DNA from: Capitella teleta | Lineage: Eukaryota; Annelida; Polychaeta; Capitellidae | Reading direction: 5' to 3' | NCBI GenBank assembly: GCA_000328365.1 | Contig: KB297234.1 | Location: 583,658-647,657 of the forward strand | DNA length: 64,000 nt | In this document: one piece after another, positions 23,530 to 38,109 of the stretch | How positions within the stretch are numbered: position 1 is the stretch's first letter | Layout of the letters: every line of letters starts with the position of its first letter | The notes under the pieces: generated by a model | The model's database searches: none | Seen by the model: only the letters and a program-made list of their open reading frames with translations | What the model was told of the DNA's origin: nothing | Translations under genes and position numbers: made by a program

Positions 23530-26500
23530 ACAGAATCAGGCATTTATTTATTTGGGCTCTCGGCTTCGCTTCATTTTAGATAAGGAATAACGGCATGCGA
23601 TGTCCATAATTCTGGATATTTGTCTCTGGGCCAAACACTGGGCACTGGTCAATTAAGGGTATGGGATGCTTCTCTGGGTTTTATCACTGTTATGGTGCAT
23701 CAAGGATCAAGCTATGCGCAGTTGAGTTCATCCGGATGTTTTTTGGGTGAATTGGGAGATATTGCCAGCATTGGCAATCAGATTAGTTACTTGCACAAGT
23801 TATCACATGCTGCACTGAACAGGATAAATCAGTTATCATAATTATTTGATAACAAGAGGTTCTATTGTTAGTGTTGAAGCAATATTAGATACATAGCTTA
23901 ACTGAAAAGATTAATAGGTTATTCTATTTGATAGCAAGAGATTCTATTCAGACAAAGCATTCACAATGAATTTATGGGTATAAAACCCCCAGGGCATTAT
24001 TCTCTCCGTGAATGTGACAGATCATTTGAGAATGACACTCCATAGCAATGGGGATATAGAAACGAATAACGGTATCTGTGTAACCATGAGAGATCTTCAG
24101 ACTACAGAAATGACCTTTTGACACAAATATTTAGCGCATTCGACTGAGTATTACATAATTATTTAGGCATATTTAGGCACCCCATAGAAGTCCTCGCGGC
24201 CAAAGCAGAATCTACAATTCATCAAGGCCACCACATTAAACCTGATGTGATTCGACTGAAGAACAATCTTAAGCTAATCTGACTCAAATCTCAAGATAAT
24301 AAACAAAGTATGAATACAAACCTGCTGACTATGTGAGCCACAGGAATTCATATGTGACATGAACACAAAGGGAAAGTAAGTATTAGCATACACAGTTTAA
24401 CTCACTCAACAATAAACGAGACACAACCAAAAGATGCTATAAGTTGACATACTTATCGAATAAAATAATAATTGAAATTATCATAGTACTCCATGAGGTG
24501 ATACATTGGTTGAATTCGTGATACTAGTAGCCCATGCTGTATGTGTTTTAGCAATGGGTAAATTTAAGACGACCTCAGATTATTTGAAATAGTTACTGTA
24601 GTGATTATATTAAATATTCACCCTAAAGACAAATACGCTCTCTGACAGACACATTATCAGGCATTAATCCATGGTGAACTGATCGATAAAATAGGTGTCT
24701 CTAAGCATTCATAAAATCCAATAGAAATTATCTACAACAGGTTCCGAAAAGAACAGAGGTCCTCTTTAATCTTTATCATCGATATTTTACTGAACTGAGC
24801 GACGTGAGCGTGTTCCACCTGTTTGCTTCACTGAATATTTATTTCGCATATACTTGGAATATGACATAAAAAGAAAAATAAATTATCTATAAATAAAACT
24901 TATTCATTTGAAGAAAGAAATTAAGTCTCATCATGCACACAAATAAAATTTATTGCTGGGAGTTAAATAAGTGAGAACACCTATCCTCCCTCTGGGCTAA
25001 AACTCACAACGCTAATTAGTAATACTGGTACGTTTTAAAGCATTACATTTTATCCCATAGCAGCAGTCGCCAGTCTGTGAGGTCTTAGTGTTGATAAATT
25101 CTGAGTAACAATGACGAGGACGTCACTAATAAGTTGTCTAATTGGTTACACTATCTGCGGCCTCCGTTTACAGAGGTATAAACTGCATTTCCTTAATTAA
25201 TACATGTAATTCTACGCAGCGGACACCATTCTACGAAGGAAGCCCGTCAACAATCAATGTTGATGATTGGGAAAACAAAACATCCTCTTGATAACTTGAG
25301 TGCTGCTGACAAACCTATTAAGGATCGCAGTGGACTCAGCACGCCATGATTAATGCGTTGATCTGGACTGGATTCCGGTCAATCAAGGGTCAGGTGAGGC
25401 TCAAAGAAACGGGAGAAGAAAAGGGGGTTATTGCGTGTCAACAGGGTAGAATTTTATCGGGGGCAAGAGGTCAGCTACCCATCCTTCCAATGCAGTCAGC
25501 TAGTTAACTAGTCTCAACACTGTGTCTTTTAATGTACGATTTTCTAGTTGACTTGAGACTAGTGTGGCTTGAGGATGAGTGCATTCGCATCCATATGTGT
25601 TTGATCAATCTGGGTTGACAGGCAATATACATATGGAGACTAGCTTATTATACTACTAATATAACAGATAGACCAATGGAATATATTCCCATTGTGTATA
25701 ATAGGTTGAATAACATCGCTCGTCGTGCGCTTGTGTTAGAATATATTTTTCTACATGTTCTATATCGGCCACGGTACAGTAACGTCTAATGTTACATACA
25801 TTCCCAATGTCGAGAAATTATGTTAAGTGAATATTTTATAGTTTTAAACCACTGCTGCAATGATTGTATCCCTGCTTTCACAATAAAAGAAGTTATAAGC
25901 ATCAACCGCTGCTGCTTCAATGCTCTGAGAGGCTCTTGTGCAAGTCCCTTGTAACCGAAGCTAGCACCTGGAGTCCCGCAGACTATGTCAACAATTCCAC
26001 ACACACACACACACACCTGTGAATATCGTAGATTGCAAAGCAGAAAGCAAATATTGGAAAGTCTCGTGATTTGGCCGGCTAAATTTGGTGGCACTTAGAA
26101 ATGCATATTTTGTGTTAATTCAGTCAATAATGTTCTCAGACAAAGTCTGGCGTAAACAATACTAAACATGTTATTATCTAAAATGTTCTATATGTAATTA
26201 TTATAGTACAGTGTCTAATTTAAACAGTGCAGGCGTCCGTGAGTATAATTATCACCTCAAGTAAAGGTCAATGATCGAATCCCTGAAAGACAATGTTCAT
26301 GTCAATGGACTATTCTGGGAATTACCCCATTCTCATTATAATGCAACTACCTAATGTACCAAACTGATTGCAACATAATAAATAATTTGTAGTCTTTCTT
26401 ACCACAGAATTAAGTTCCGGATCAAATTGGAGAGCTTGAACTCGATAATAATATTTTTTTTTCATGTTGAACATTCCTTTTTGGTGGTGACACATGACAT

Positions 26501-29500
26501 TTAAAGCACAGGCCAGTGAGCCAATAATATACTGTGAATCATATTTGACTTCAGAATAATACGAATGGCGACACTGGTGTGGCCAAGCCCTAAATTCAAA
26601 GCTCAGACAGTACAGTAATTTAACTGCTCATTAGCCAGATATTTCACTCGGAAGTCACTCGTTTTGTTCTCATGTAGCTCAATGCAACCAAAATTGCTAA
26701 CAATATAATTCTAACCATGGGAATGCTAATACAAACGGTTCATGCTTTATTACTGATTAATGGATCTTAATTACTAATAATTTTTAAATCCATCATAACG
26801 AACGTATATTGCTAAACAACTGCAACATATGCCAGTATAATTAATTTTATATCCCAGGGATGCCTAAAATTTGACCAGCAAGGGAATAAGTACTTGGGTG
26901 GTGCCTTCAACGTGAGTACAAATTTTGTTGCTTTTTAAAGTCAACTTGTGGATAAATGCTTCATGTGTATTTGTAGAATAAAGGAAAAGACTGCGGCGTC
27001 CACGTTGAAGGTCGACGGTTTTATTTCCCTCCGGGCGAAGTAATAGCGTCTCAGGTGGAGGCTTGGGACTATAGGTACCCGTCCTTTTGCCTCTATGCAA
27101 CGCAGATCGGCCGTTTCGAGCAAGGGTTCAGCACTATGATAAGGAGCAATATCGTGGTGAATAGCGATATTAATCATAGTTATTATCAATTACCTTATTA
27201 GTCACTTATGTCGATAGGACATCAATAACAATCTAAGCATCCAATAACGCAATAATGCAAGCAAGTGCCTGGTTTGTACACTTTACATATTGCTCATGCA
27301 AATTTCTGCTCACATAATTATATACATTGTGATTATGAATTCAAGTCTTAATATAAGTGTGCTTTCATATTAGGATGTTTCTATGGCGCACGCATAGATT
27401 TCCTTAATTAACTGGAGTGACGATGAACACATTCGTGCTTATTTGGAACACATCTATTGTTTTATGTCACCAGCTCTATAAGCTCTACAATAATGATTCC
27501 GTGTGCATCGGCATAATCTGTTGACTCATAACGCAGAGAGGTTTTACCCAAAAATAACAACCTGCTTTTCAGTCAGCCGTGGTATATAGCTCAATGATAA
27601 TGCAATATCATGCCATTGTCGTTGTATTGTGTAACGTATTAGTATGGTATTAATAATCAACCTGATACACATCAACCAAGCGTCCCTGACAGGGGACCTC
27701 AAAGAGGGCGTGATCGACACTACACGCAAGATGCCTGCAGGGTTGAAGGCGAACACAGCACTGCCCTGCATCGAGTATTCTTGGTATCACTGCACTGAAC
27801 AGGACATCTAAAGCTAATATGTGATGTTGCAAGTCATGCCACACAGGATAAGTGCTTCCTGTTCAAATGATTGATCAACGACATCTACAAAGAATGACAC
27901 TGACCTCGACAGTGAAAGAACACAGATTGTCATTGAGTTTATTTTGATCTGACAAGAACAAGAGAGCCCTTTGGGATATCATAGATTGATCAATGTGCAT
28001 TGGATGTCAAATTGTGGGTTTATTTCCTCCCGTCTCCCTTTTCCTTTTTCTCTTTCCCTTATGGGTGGGTTACTTGTGAACCCATGAGCTTAAAGTTGCA
28101 TTATTCGAGCCACAAATAGATTGTGACAGGTCATTCAGGAATTCCTAGCTTAATGGGAAATGTTATATTCTCGTAGAATGAGTTTTCTCACGAGGGCAAG
28201 CCTTCCGAGTATTGTTTTAATAACCTGATAATGTTTATGGCTATGCTTATTGTACATACTGCACCATTACTAAGCACCCTACTGCTGTGACTGTGAGTAA
28301 AACCATTAGTTATGAATTATGACGAAAGCTAGATCATGAATATCTGGTATAACTTATATCAGTGCATTGTGACGGCGGAAATGCTAATATAGATACACTG
28401 TTTCAGGTAGTCAATGAATTCACAAATTAATAATAATAAATTAATAAATTAATTAATTAATTAATAATTAATAATTAACAAATTATAATATATTGCGAGT
28501 GTTTAACACCTTTATTTGGTGCCCTTAGCAAACGCGGTTGTAATAAAGACATTTACTATCACGCAATAAAATAAAATAAACCCAGAATAATAAAACTTTA
28601 AGACGATGTAAAACTTGAAAATAAGGGTAATTGAGTGTGAGACTTCAAAGAAATGAGAAAAAGCTGCGTGCATATTTTTTTCTCTGCTGATGTCTGATAA
28701 CAAATCTGCGGCCTAAAACCAGCAACGAATAATGGAACGAAACTATCAGGATCTGGAAATTGGTGTTTTGCACTGTTTTTTTTATTGTTATTCATAGAAA
28801 AAAAGGTAAGAAGTTAAGATTAGAGAGCAGAAACAGGTGTGAACAAATGCAACCGCAATCCAGCTAAGAACAATCTATTTTAATGACTGTTGTGAGCTAT
28901 GAGTTAAGATAAAGGTGAGTGTTTGTTACTTGCCAATCTTATGGAAGGCAAACCATAGGTAGGCCATAATAATTATAGGTATGTATAATGGTAATTGCAG
29001 TATCGGCCTATGTGTAGTCTGCAAGTATAGCTACCAGTGCTGATGTAGTTTATGCAAACACCTGATAAATAATCACTCATTAAATCCAACCAAACGCATG
29101 AAATCTAATCAATTAAACTTAATTGAACGTTAAGGTCGAGGGGTGGGATAAAAAAAAACTAATTATGATTGATCAAAAGATAGGTATTGACACAAGATGT
29201 TTATAGATATTTTTTTACAGAAGTATTTCCATGAGTTCAGTGTAGGACAGATGAAGCAAAAGGTAGAGTGATATATTGGCCACGCAATTATACTCACCTG
29301 AACTGACACTAGTTACATTCACAACCTGCCGGCCATTAAGCGCCGCTGAATGAAACGCATTGTGGCTAGTTTGACTTTCGTTCAGGTGAACATTTGGCAA
29401 CGAGTTCTTTATATTTGTTTATTTTGATGTTTGAATTTATGAAGTCGCATGTTGATTTAGTATAGAGACCCTTTACTTGTGCTGAAGTCAGTAAATCAGA

Positions 29501-30235
29501 GAGTGAGAGATCGTGGAAGACTTTATGAGGATCCATAATCTCGAATTAAGACACAATTACTGTGCTATATTGTGAATGGTATTGGCAGTGACGGGTCACA
29601 ATGCCAATAACAATTAGATGTTTACGGCTCATCAGCAGTATTGCATAATATTGATCCGATGTCAAGACCTCAGTTTTTCCCTATTAATATGGGTAGATTA
29701 ATATTAAGCAATGTCACAATGTGATACCAATCTCACTCTTAGAAGACATTAAGCTACCCCAAAAAAACTGATCCCATTCTTACTGAGAATGTTACGATTT
29801 CTTTGCTCTGAGACTGTCGTTAAGTAGCAAATACATGTATCAGTATTCAAGTACTTGAGTCGTGATGTTTTCAAGATCATGTGGCTCGAAATGGCGTCAT
29901 GTGAGCTTCCATAGAATTGAATGTTCTTGTTCAGCATTGAGGCGTATCTTATATAGTGACGCAAGCGTTCGGTCGGCCCTTGACCATAACTTAATAATTT
30001 TTGGTGGTATTGTCTTCGTTGTCTGCCGATGGAAGAAGTCATAGATCACTCAGTATTTGATAGAATTGGCGACGCTATTTCTGCGAGAGAAAATTGGCCA
30101 TTATCTCGCGCTAATAATCTTCGAATTGGGACAATTGATACACACAAAATATGATTTAAACAGAATTGCTATGAATGTCCCATGCGAAATTATATGCATT
30201 TATAAAGATTAGCCACCCCTTGAACAACATAAACG
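23530..30235. other. Intergenic, no gene recognised
   Basis: About 6.7 kb between the receptor and the FAM167 gene. Contents seen are an 11-base inverted repeat around a 35-base spacer at 25507-25563 (ACTAGTCTCAA and its complement), an (AC)9 run at 25996-26014, and AT-rich TTAA/AAT simple sequence near 28425-28490. Reading frames are short on both strands with no recognised motif. Confidence 0.5.
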
Positions 30236-30239
30236 TGTG

Positions 30240-30245
30240 TTTATT
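30240..30245 (-). terminator. Candidate polyadenylation signal of the FAM167 gene
   Basis: TTTATT on the plus strand reads AATAAA on the minus strand, about 230 bases after the stop codon at 30473. Confidence 0.5.
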
Positions 30246-30472
30246 CAACAGATACTGTCGGGACATGCTATACCACAGCGTAACAATATTATATTGCATT
30301 GAGGAAACTTCAAAATAACCTAAACCTGCATGAGAATGTCCTAATTTAAGGTGACACATAAATAGTAAGGCGTAGTTGGGGTAATTGATCACGTGCTCAC
30401 CCACGTGATAATGTCCCATTTTTTCAAGCACAACGCACAATAATGAGCAGTTTATAAACGTCCATTATGTTT

Positions 30473-31550
30473 TCAGAACACCGAAAACCGTCTTGCCGTG
30501 ATGTTCATGCGCGTAAGTCCGTAGTTCCTTAATGTTGGACTAAGTGCCTCAGGAATCGAGTCACTGATTCGACAGGACGGTTCGTGAAGCTCTTGCTCGG
30601 CGTCAATAGCGTCTTCCAGGAGAGCCCGGTGCTCAGCTGAACACCGCTCCAACTTCAGCTTGTGAAGCTCTCGACGGAGTTTGACCAAGGTTCGTGCTAA
30701 CTCTTCGTCTTGTTCTTTCATTTGAGACTGAAGAGGAGCCATGTTGGTATTGATAACGAATTAAATATAATACTAAATATATAACATTAATAAACCACTG
30801 TTTAGTTATTATCAAAACTTAATTAATTATTAATTAATATAAGCCATATTGCAACACTGTAAGCCTCAGTGTTGGTAGTTGTCTAAAAGTTACAGGCAAC
30901 CGATTCTAATGCTTTAAACGTGAATTAAATTACATGGCTGTAACAAAAGTAAACTGATGACAATATAAAATGCACTTTCGAGACACCACTGCATACGTTT
31001 CAAAGTAAAGAGTAAGACTCACCAATTCTTGTCTTAACCAAGTCAAAGCATGTCCTATTCGTTGGTTCTTCGTCTCACTGGGTATGAAGTCTTGAGAACA
31101 GATGCAGCCCTGAGCAGGAAGCAGAGACAAACAATTGCCGCAGGTAACAGGTGCTTTGTTCTTCTGCGAACATCTCAGTCTCTCTTCGGTTTGTCTGGCT
31201 TTCCATTGAACAATACTCGGGCGACGGACCTTGAGGTGGAGCTTCTCTGTGAGAGTCCTCACCTCATCCAGGTGGGTCACATCAGTCCCATCAGTGGTCT
31301 CACAGATGGTGGTCAACGAAGAGCCTGAAGACCTCCTGGACGACCGTCGACCTGATGGAGTGATGACGATGGCAGGTGTTTTGATGCCGTCGAATGGTTT
31401 CACCTGGGGTGGGGCCTTTTTCATCTTCTTGTACGGTTCATGTTTAAACTCCGTTTCGGCGTCATGAGACAATGCCTGTATTTCCATTTTGCCAGGTTCT
31501 TTAGACACTATATTATCCATGGTGTTAACACCATCATTACTTGTCGCCAT
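30473..31550 (-). CDS. FAM167: FAM167-family protein (FAM167A/B-like), two exons
   Basis: Exon 1 is 31550-31023 (176 codons) and exon 2 is 30727-30473 (84 codons plus stop), giving 260 residues. The intron of 295 bases has donor GTGAGT and acceptor CTTCAG and splits between codons. The joined C-terminus, WLRQEL then SQMKEQDEELARTLVKLRRE, matches the conserved FAM167 coiled-coil block. The protein ends with the family's hallmark tail, YGLTRMNITARRFSVF (vertebrate form GVTKMNINSRRFSLC). The N-terminal 140 residues are low-complexity, with a serine/arginine cluster (SGRRSSRRSSGSS) that could be phosphorylated and a CGNC...CIC cysteine group. Vertebrate FAM167 proteins are mostly disordered and have been linked to kinase signalling; a role here is inference. 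It is somewhat longer than human FAM167A (about 214 residues). Confidence 0.9.
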
Positions 31551-34021
31551 TGGTTGTTGATGTATTGTGCGAAATAAACTGCAAGGTGTTTCAGCTTTAA
31601 AAGAGTGCTTAATGGGCGACCACTCAGCGTGTCAGTGGCTCAGAAATCGCTCGAATCATAAGGTCAGTCACCCCAGGAGGTTTGGCTACGGCGTAGAAAC
31701 GACCACTTTATTTGACCAATGAATAAGAACGTCTGCTGTCAGTTTTCAGACGGTATTGCATGATAGGGTAAATATATATCTGCTATTAAATTATAAGCAG
31801 TTAATTTGACCAGTAAGAATAAAATAGAAATACAAATCTGATTTAGCATGGAACTAGATGTGTGTTTATGTGTTTGTAATTCACGGGGTAATTCAATTTG
31901 AAGTGGAGCGAATAATTTCAGTTGAACTCAACTCGGAATACTCACATGTAATAAATCATCAAGGCGAATGGTCGTGAACTCGGCTAATCCAGAAAGCAAA
32001 CATTATCACTGCCGCAGACGGCTTGCCAAATTTTAGGATGGCTTTATGGAGGTGTGTTTTTTATACTAGGGAGAGTAATCAGATTTGACGTTTTAATAAC
32101 CACCAGGTACGGAGAATATTACGAAAGTACTCTGATCCCATAAAATGGTTGCGTTGATGAAGCCCCTCGATAAAAGAAAATGTGTCTTAAATATATATAA
32201 AGTAGAATTGCGTAATTTCCTGTTCATAACCATGTTGAGATGTCACTGCAAATTTTATAAAGCGAACAGAAATGTCTATTGATCATATTTCTGCATTTAA
32301 TATTTATCAAATATGTGTGGAAGTCGGTGATATATTTTGTATAATCCTTGCTAAACTTCAAATATGAATATTTATGACAATTACCGGTCACTTAATGACA
32401 CCCCAAACGGCACACATGGTGGAAGGACCAGACCACCCACCACGGATATTACCCCGATCAAGTTTGCTATCATGAATGCAGTGATAACAACGATGACAAT
32501 CTCAGGTAGCCGCTCACCTAACGCCGAAATGTATCTTGCATACCTGTAATGTCATCGAGTGAATTTTGTAGAAGCGGATCAGGAGCTGGCATATATGGTC
32601 AAAAATTTCCCATCGCTGATTAATTACATTAATTGTATTGTAAAACCAACCAAGGAAATCAGACGATTCAAGGTCTTAATGATGTGGTAGATGGTAAGTA
32701 GATAGATAATTGTAATTCTACCCCACAGAGAAAGCAGTTGGAATGACAAGCTTCGGTTTATTTATAGAGATAAATAATGAATATTTGTATTTTTAGTTGT
32801 CGTACTTGTACTGGGTTATCGATTTAGCTATTAGTACGCTACCTTGGGAGTATTTTCTATTCCAGGAGAAGCAATAATGAGTTCTATCTCCATGAAACCT
32901 GAGCACAAATGAAGCGTGACATTAAAACTTAGACATATAAGTAACACGCATTCAGTATAACCAGCATACCCTTGGATAGGGTGACCACATGCGCTGTAGT
33001 CAAAGTGTGATGATCCCCTGTTCACTTATATAAGGAGGCCTTGATTTGATATTTGACATCTAGAGGCATCCTGAAAATAAAAATAAAGTTTGTTCCAGCT
33101 CCAGTCAGGCGCGAAAACAAACAAGAGATGCAATGGTCAGCTGAGAAAATAAGATGCCCCATGTATGAATGTCTTCCCCTCATAATACATTTAACTTTGG
33201 GCTATTTGCATTCAAAGGGACCGTGCATTGTAGAAGTCGCTCGAAAATATTTGCACCCAAAACAAATTTCCAAATACGTGTTTTTCGTTTCGTTCGTTAT
33301 AAAACATACGTACATATAATAATTATAATTATATGTCCCAATTCACTCATTCGAAACCTCATGTAAAGGTCAGTCTACGCATCACAACTTTGAAGGAAGA
33401 CATTTCGGAGGGGATATTGCGCGTAAGATGTATTTATATCGCAATCAGTCATCATTGAGAGGAAGGATGACGGCGCTTATAACATCTCCTCCGGCTGAAA
33501 TATCATGCATGCTCTTGACGGGTATGTTTTTTTCTAGCCTCTAGGGTTCCTTGTTCCTTATCAACTATCCTGGAGGCATGGTGCCTAATGCATTGCCAAG
33601 GAGACTCAACACAAGCTATGAAAACATGCGCACGCAAAAATCACCGAGATGCTTTTAAGTATTATTTGGTTGTAGAATTGTTTCGGGGCAGCTCTACAAG
33701 TGGAGCCGAAGTGAGACGACTGCTTTTAGATCCAAGAAACTCTATCCGTCTACGTCTGTAGTGCAGAGATCCCACTGTGCCTAGAATGGACAGAGGGCAT
33801 TGAACTCATGATGACATTGACACCCGAGGAGATGTCACAGTGACCCTGGGCAGAAGTAAATGTCAACACACTAATACAATTATGACAGATTGACGAAGAG
33901 GAAAACATACACGCAATTCTTCATAACTGCAATTGACTAATTTAGTTGAACTGGTAATAATATCTCACGATATCTCACGAACGATGTCCCTGAGCGGTGT
34001 GTTTGTATTCTGACCTGCTGC

Positions 34022-34087
<66 letters not shown>

Positions 34088-34333
34088 TAGATAAACTAGA
34101 TAAAATCAGTCGGTGCTAGAATGTAGATCTTTTTATGTCTTTGATCTAGATATCAACCCATGGTAATTATCGTAACGAGATGATTATAAGATGATGCAGT
34201 TTATTGCATTGATAAAACTGCACTTACCGACTCGAGTCATTCTGCCATCATCATAAAATCGTACACGCGTAGTATGAGATCCACTGTATACTATATCTCA
34301 ATTGGTGATGGTTGGTATGTAAGATTATTGCCT

Positions 34334-34368
<35 letters not shown>

Positions 34369-35235
34369 ACGCAGAGAATTACAAAGCGAAAGCCATACGT
34401 TCGAAACATTTCGTCGTTAGATAAGCCATACGCTGTAGAATACCGCAATGCAGTAGCCAAATGTCTCAAATCTCTTCACGACGAATTGTTAAGGTCACAT
34501 GGCTTTAACGAAAACTTACTTTATATTCAAGTCTAGTATGGCTACACACTCTTGTAATGTATTACACTTTTGGATTAAAAAATACATACAACCAAAGATA
34601 TAAAGTTCACAAAGTACCAAATTGTTACAAACAGTCCATTCACACCAAAGATACAAAGTTCACTGATATAACCAACATAACAGCTTCCACTCGTCAACAA
34701 ACCCAGCACATAAAAGCACGCAATTCCAATCACAAAAGCAGACACACTCCAGTCAACCACAGCTACCAGTCTCCAAGACAACACCAACAGACCTCGAGAT
34801 CCTCCTGCGATCAGTGATCGTTATAATTGGGTGTCAAGTACCATTAAAGTCTATACGTTGCAAACAGACGTCGCCCTTGTTGTTCCAAATCACCTTCGAG
34901 TATCTTCAGCTGTGTCCGAGTATAAATGTAGAAGTGGAGTCGCTACACGAATGAGTTCAGAAAAGGTCATTCAGGTATAGGCGTAGTGGCTCTAATACTA
35001 CGCTGATTTATTCCAGGTTTGAAGCTATCCAGGGTTGTTTAAGTGTCGGGGTTTCTGGAGGGTCTCCTGTGGCTGTGTAACCGGGTTTTACCTGGGAATA
35101 TTCGTGACTTATACACTTGTATTGTATGTTTGGGGTCGTGCGCGTTTCCGACATGCACTACAGTGAATCGGAAACTGTATTTCTTATCTGACTGACTTAT
35201 CTTTCCTATCTTATAGGGCTGATTGACCCACTTTG
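31551..35235. other. Intergenic, no gene recognised
   Basis: The promoter of the FAM167 gene should lie just right of 31550 but no clear core element was identified. An A-run of about 28 bases lies at 34340-34367. Frames of 60 to 90 codons are present but none shows a family motif. Confidence 0.5.
34022..34085. repeat. (TA)n microsatellite
   Basis: About 31 uninterrupted TA units. Confidence 0.97.
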
Positions 35236-35239
35236 TTCC

Positions 35240-35570
35240 TTCAAGCATAGATATGGAGATAGGCTTTAATATACACACATATTCGACATCGCTAGTGAAA
35301 AGTGGTCTTTACGTGTCCATTGTCATGGCAACCCGGCCATTCCTTCAAAAGATTATTGCAGATTCCGGTTTGGACCAAAAACGCTAAATTTTTGCACAAA
35401 TAGTAATCTGTTAGCACTTTTACTAAAAGCTCAGTTTCACCTTTTCTGTATTTTTTACTCTCATTACAGTGTGAACGATATATCAGATAGACGTGTATTT
35501 TCTAATTCGTGCGAAACTGCAAGTAACTCAGTTAGGCGACTTCTTTGATTCCTAGCCTCTGGGCATCTCA
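35240..35570. repeat. Dispersed repeat family, copy 2
   Basis: Carries the same ordered blocks as the copy at 7140-7490. They are CATAGATATGG, ATTCGACAT, TGAAAAGTGGTC, TTGTCATGGCAAC, GCAGATTCCGGTTT, CCTTTTCTGTATTTTT, GTGCGAAACTGCAAGTAACTCAG and CCTAGCCTCTGGGC. The left half also matches 59580-59720. It is the most complete of the three copies. Confidence 0.65.
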
Positions 35571-35785
35571 TAATAATTGAGATATTATTTACAGATCAAA
35601 ATGCCGAAGGCAACTAAGAAACTACAAGAAATGGGACATGACCTCTTTGAGTGGTTGCCTGCAGCTGATCCTCTTCACTGCCAAACCACGAGGTATGAAG
35701 AATAATGAAGCTTGTATTTGAATTAAGTTCCGGAAACATGCCCATTTACGTGAGGGATCGCATTAGGGGCAAACAGTATCAGCCT

Positions 35786-35813
35786 GGGGCCGTTCACATA
35801 TGTGAACGGCCCC
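35786..35813. repeat. Perfect 28-bp palindrome
   Basis: Left arm GGGGCCGTTCACAT is followed at once by its exact reverse complement, with no spacer. It is GC-rich in an AT-rich setting. It could extrude as a cruciform, be a dimeric protein-binding site, or mark a collapsed inverted repeat. Confidence 0.9.
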
Positions 35814-36048
35814 TTTTACATATTAATTTTATTCTGTCATGTTTCCATGGTATATCTATATACATGTATATCATTTTATTTGAATATGGTATAATGAAAT
35901 AAACACAAATAAAAATAAAATGGTGTATTAGTAAAATTTTGACACTTAGATGAGAATTAAAGAAACAACAAAAATTAGTCTATAGTGTATGTATAGTTTT
36001 TTCGCAATGTTAATTAACAGAAAATCAGAAGACAAAAGTGTAATAAAG

Positions 36049-36054
36049 TTTATT
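36049..36054 (-). terminator. Candidate polyadenylation signal of the 107-residue protein gene
   Basis: TTTATT on the plus strand is AATAAA on the minus strand, about 90 bases beyond the stop codon at 36143. Confidence 0.6.
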
Positions 36055-36142
36055 AGTGATTGCAAACATACATAAGCCAAGAAACAAAAGTTAAATCATC
36101 ATCACACATCCATGGTTTGCGAAAATGAAATCAATCCCTGTT

Positions 36143-36944
<802 letters not shown>

Positions 36945-38109
36945 TTTGCCAGAATCAATGATTCCCAGGGAATAGATGATTTCCAAATGGAGTGATAAAC
37001 CAGCAAGAATCTCAGTAATTCAGAAAATACAAGATGTGTATAAAAGAACCAAAGTCAGAGTCGGAGACGTAGAGACTATGGTGAGCAGCACAAATTGAAA
37101 TGTTGACAATTGTATATGGTAGTACTTGCCATTCAAGGCTTTACAATAGCCAGTATGCAAAATGCATGTCACTTGCCAACTGATGGAGCTATAATTCATA
37201 AGTGATGTGATCATTCCGTTCACTGCGCATTTTCTTGCGATATGAATCTGAAGCTATTTGCGCAGCTGGAATGTCACGATGAACGGGTCAGCAGACCGTT
37301 GCAACAATCGAGCTGCAAGGCATAACGCATGTGTGGGGCTGTTTTGGTCGAATCATGATCAATGAACAGGCAGATGCGGCTGACCAAGTGCTTGGTTTGC
37401 TCTTGTACAGGAGCTCTTCACGTAATCATCCAAGTGCACTGCTGCTCTGAACACCGAGATCAGTCATTTTGGTATCACTGGGGAATTGGTGACGCATGTG
37501 GATGTGAAAGGCCCAGCAAATCTGAGTGAAAACTGAAAAGGGGCCTTGTGAGTTTGGTCGCTGCTTCAACTGCTATCTCTTTATATCCTTAATGGTCTAT
37601 AAATAGAGTAATATACATCGGGTGATCCAATACCTTTTGACCGTTGCGTTGAATACAATTTTTCGAGATTAAATTAATGGGTGGTTGAAATCGAGAGGGA
37701 GAAAGGCAGCGAGTCAATTGAAAACATTTTTATTCCGAGAACATTTTCTTTTTGTGCAGCCTATATATAATTATAGACCAGAGCATGCAAAAACAACTTG
37801 ATTACGCGCTAATTAAGAGCATAATGTAGTTAATTATACCTAATTGGTTATACATAATTGTCTTCTGCTTGCTTCAAGTTTCATCCATTCCTTTATTCAC
37901 TATAAATATCACGTGTCTCGGAGTGACCACACGTAGTACCCGTGGCTGTTTCACACGAAGTTTTTTTGTTTTTGTTTTTTCCTGTGCATATCGAATCTGC
38001 TTTTTTCACGCATGTCCGTCGTGTTTTGTTATTTTTAGTACATCTAAACTTTATGCGGTGAAAACTGCTAGGATCACACTGATCGCTTCCCGCAGCGTTT
38101 TTGTAATGT

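Noticed and set aside
27544-27844. Overlapping minus-strand frames in a GC-richer patch
   Set aside because: Two frames compete, neither has a motif, and no LINE or gene-family match was recognised.
34380-34536. Frame after the A-run with a protein-like stretch (KPYAVEYRNAVAKCLKSL)
   Set aside because: It looked briefly like a helical domain, but no acceptor precedes it (only an A-run), no partner exon was found and no family could be named.
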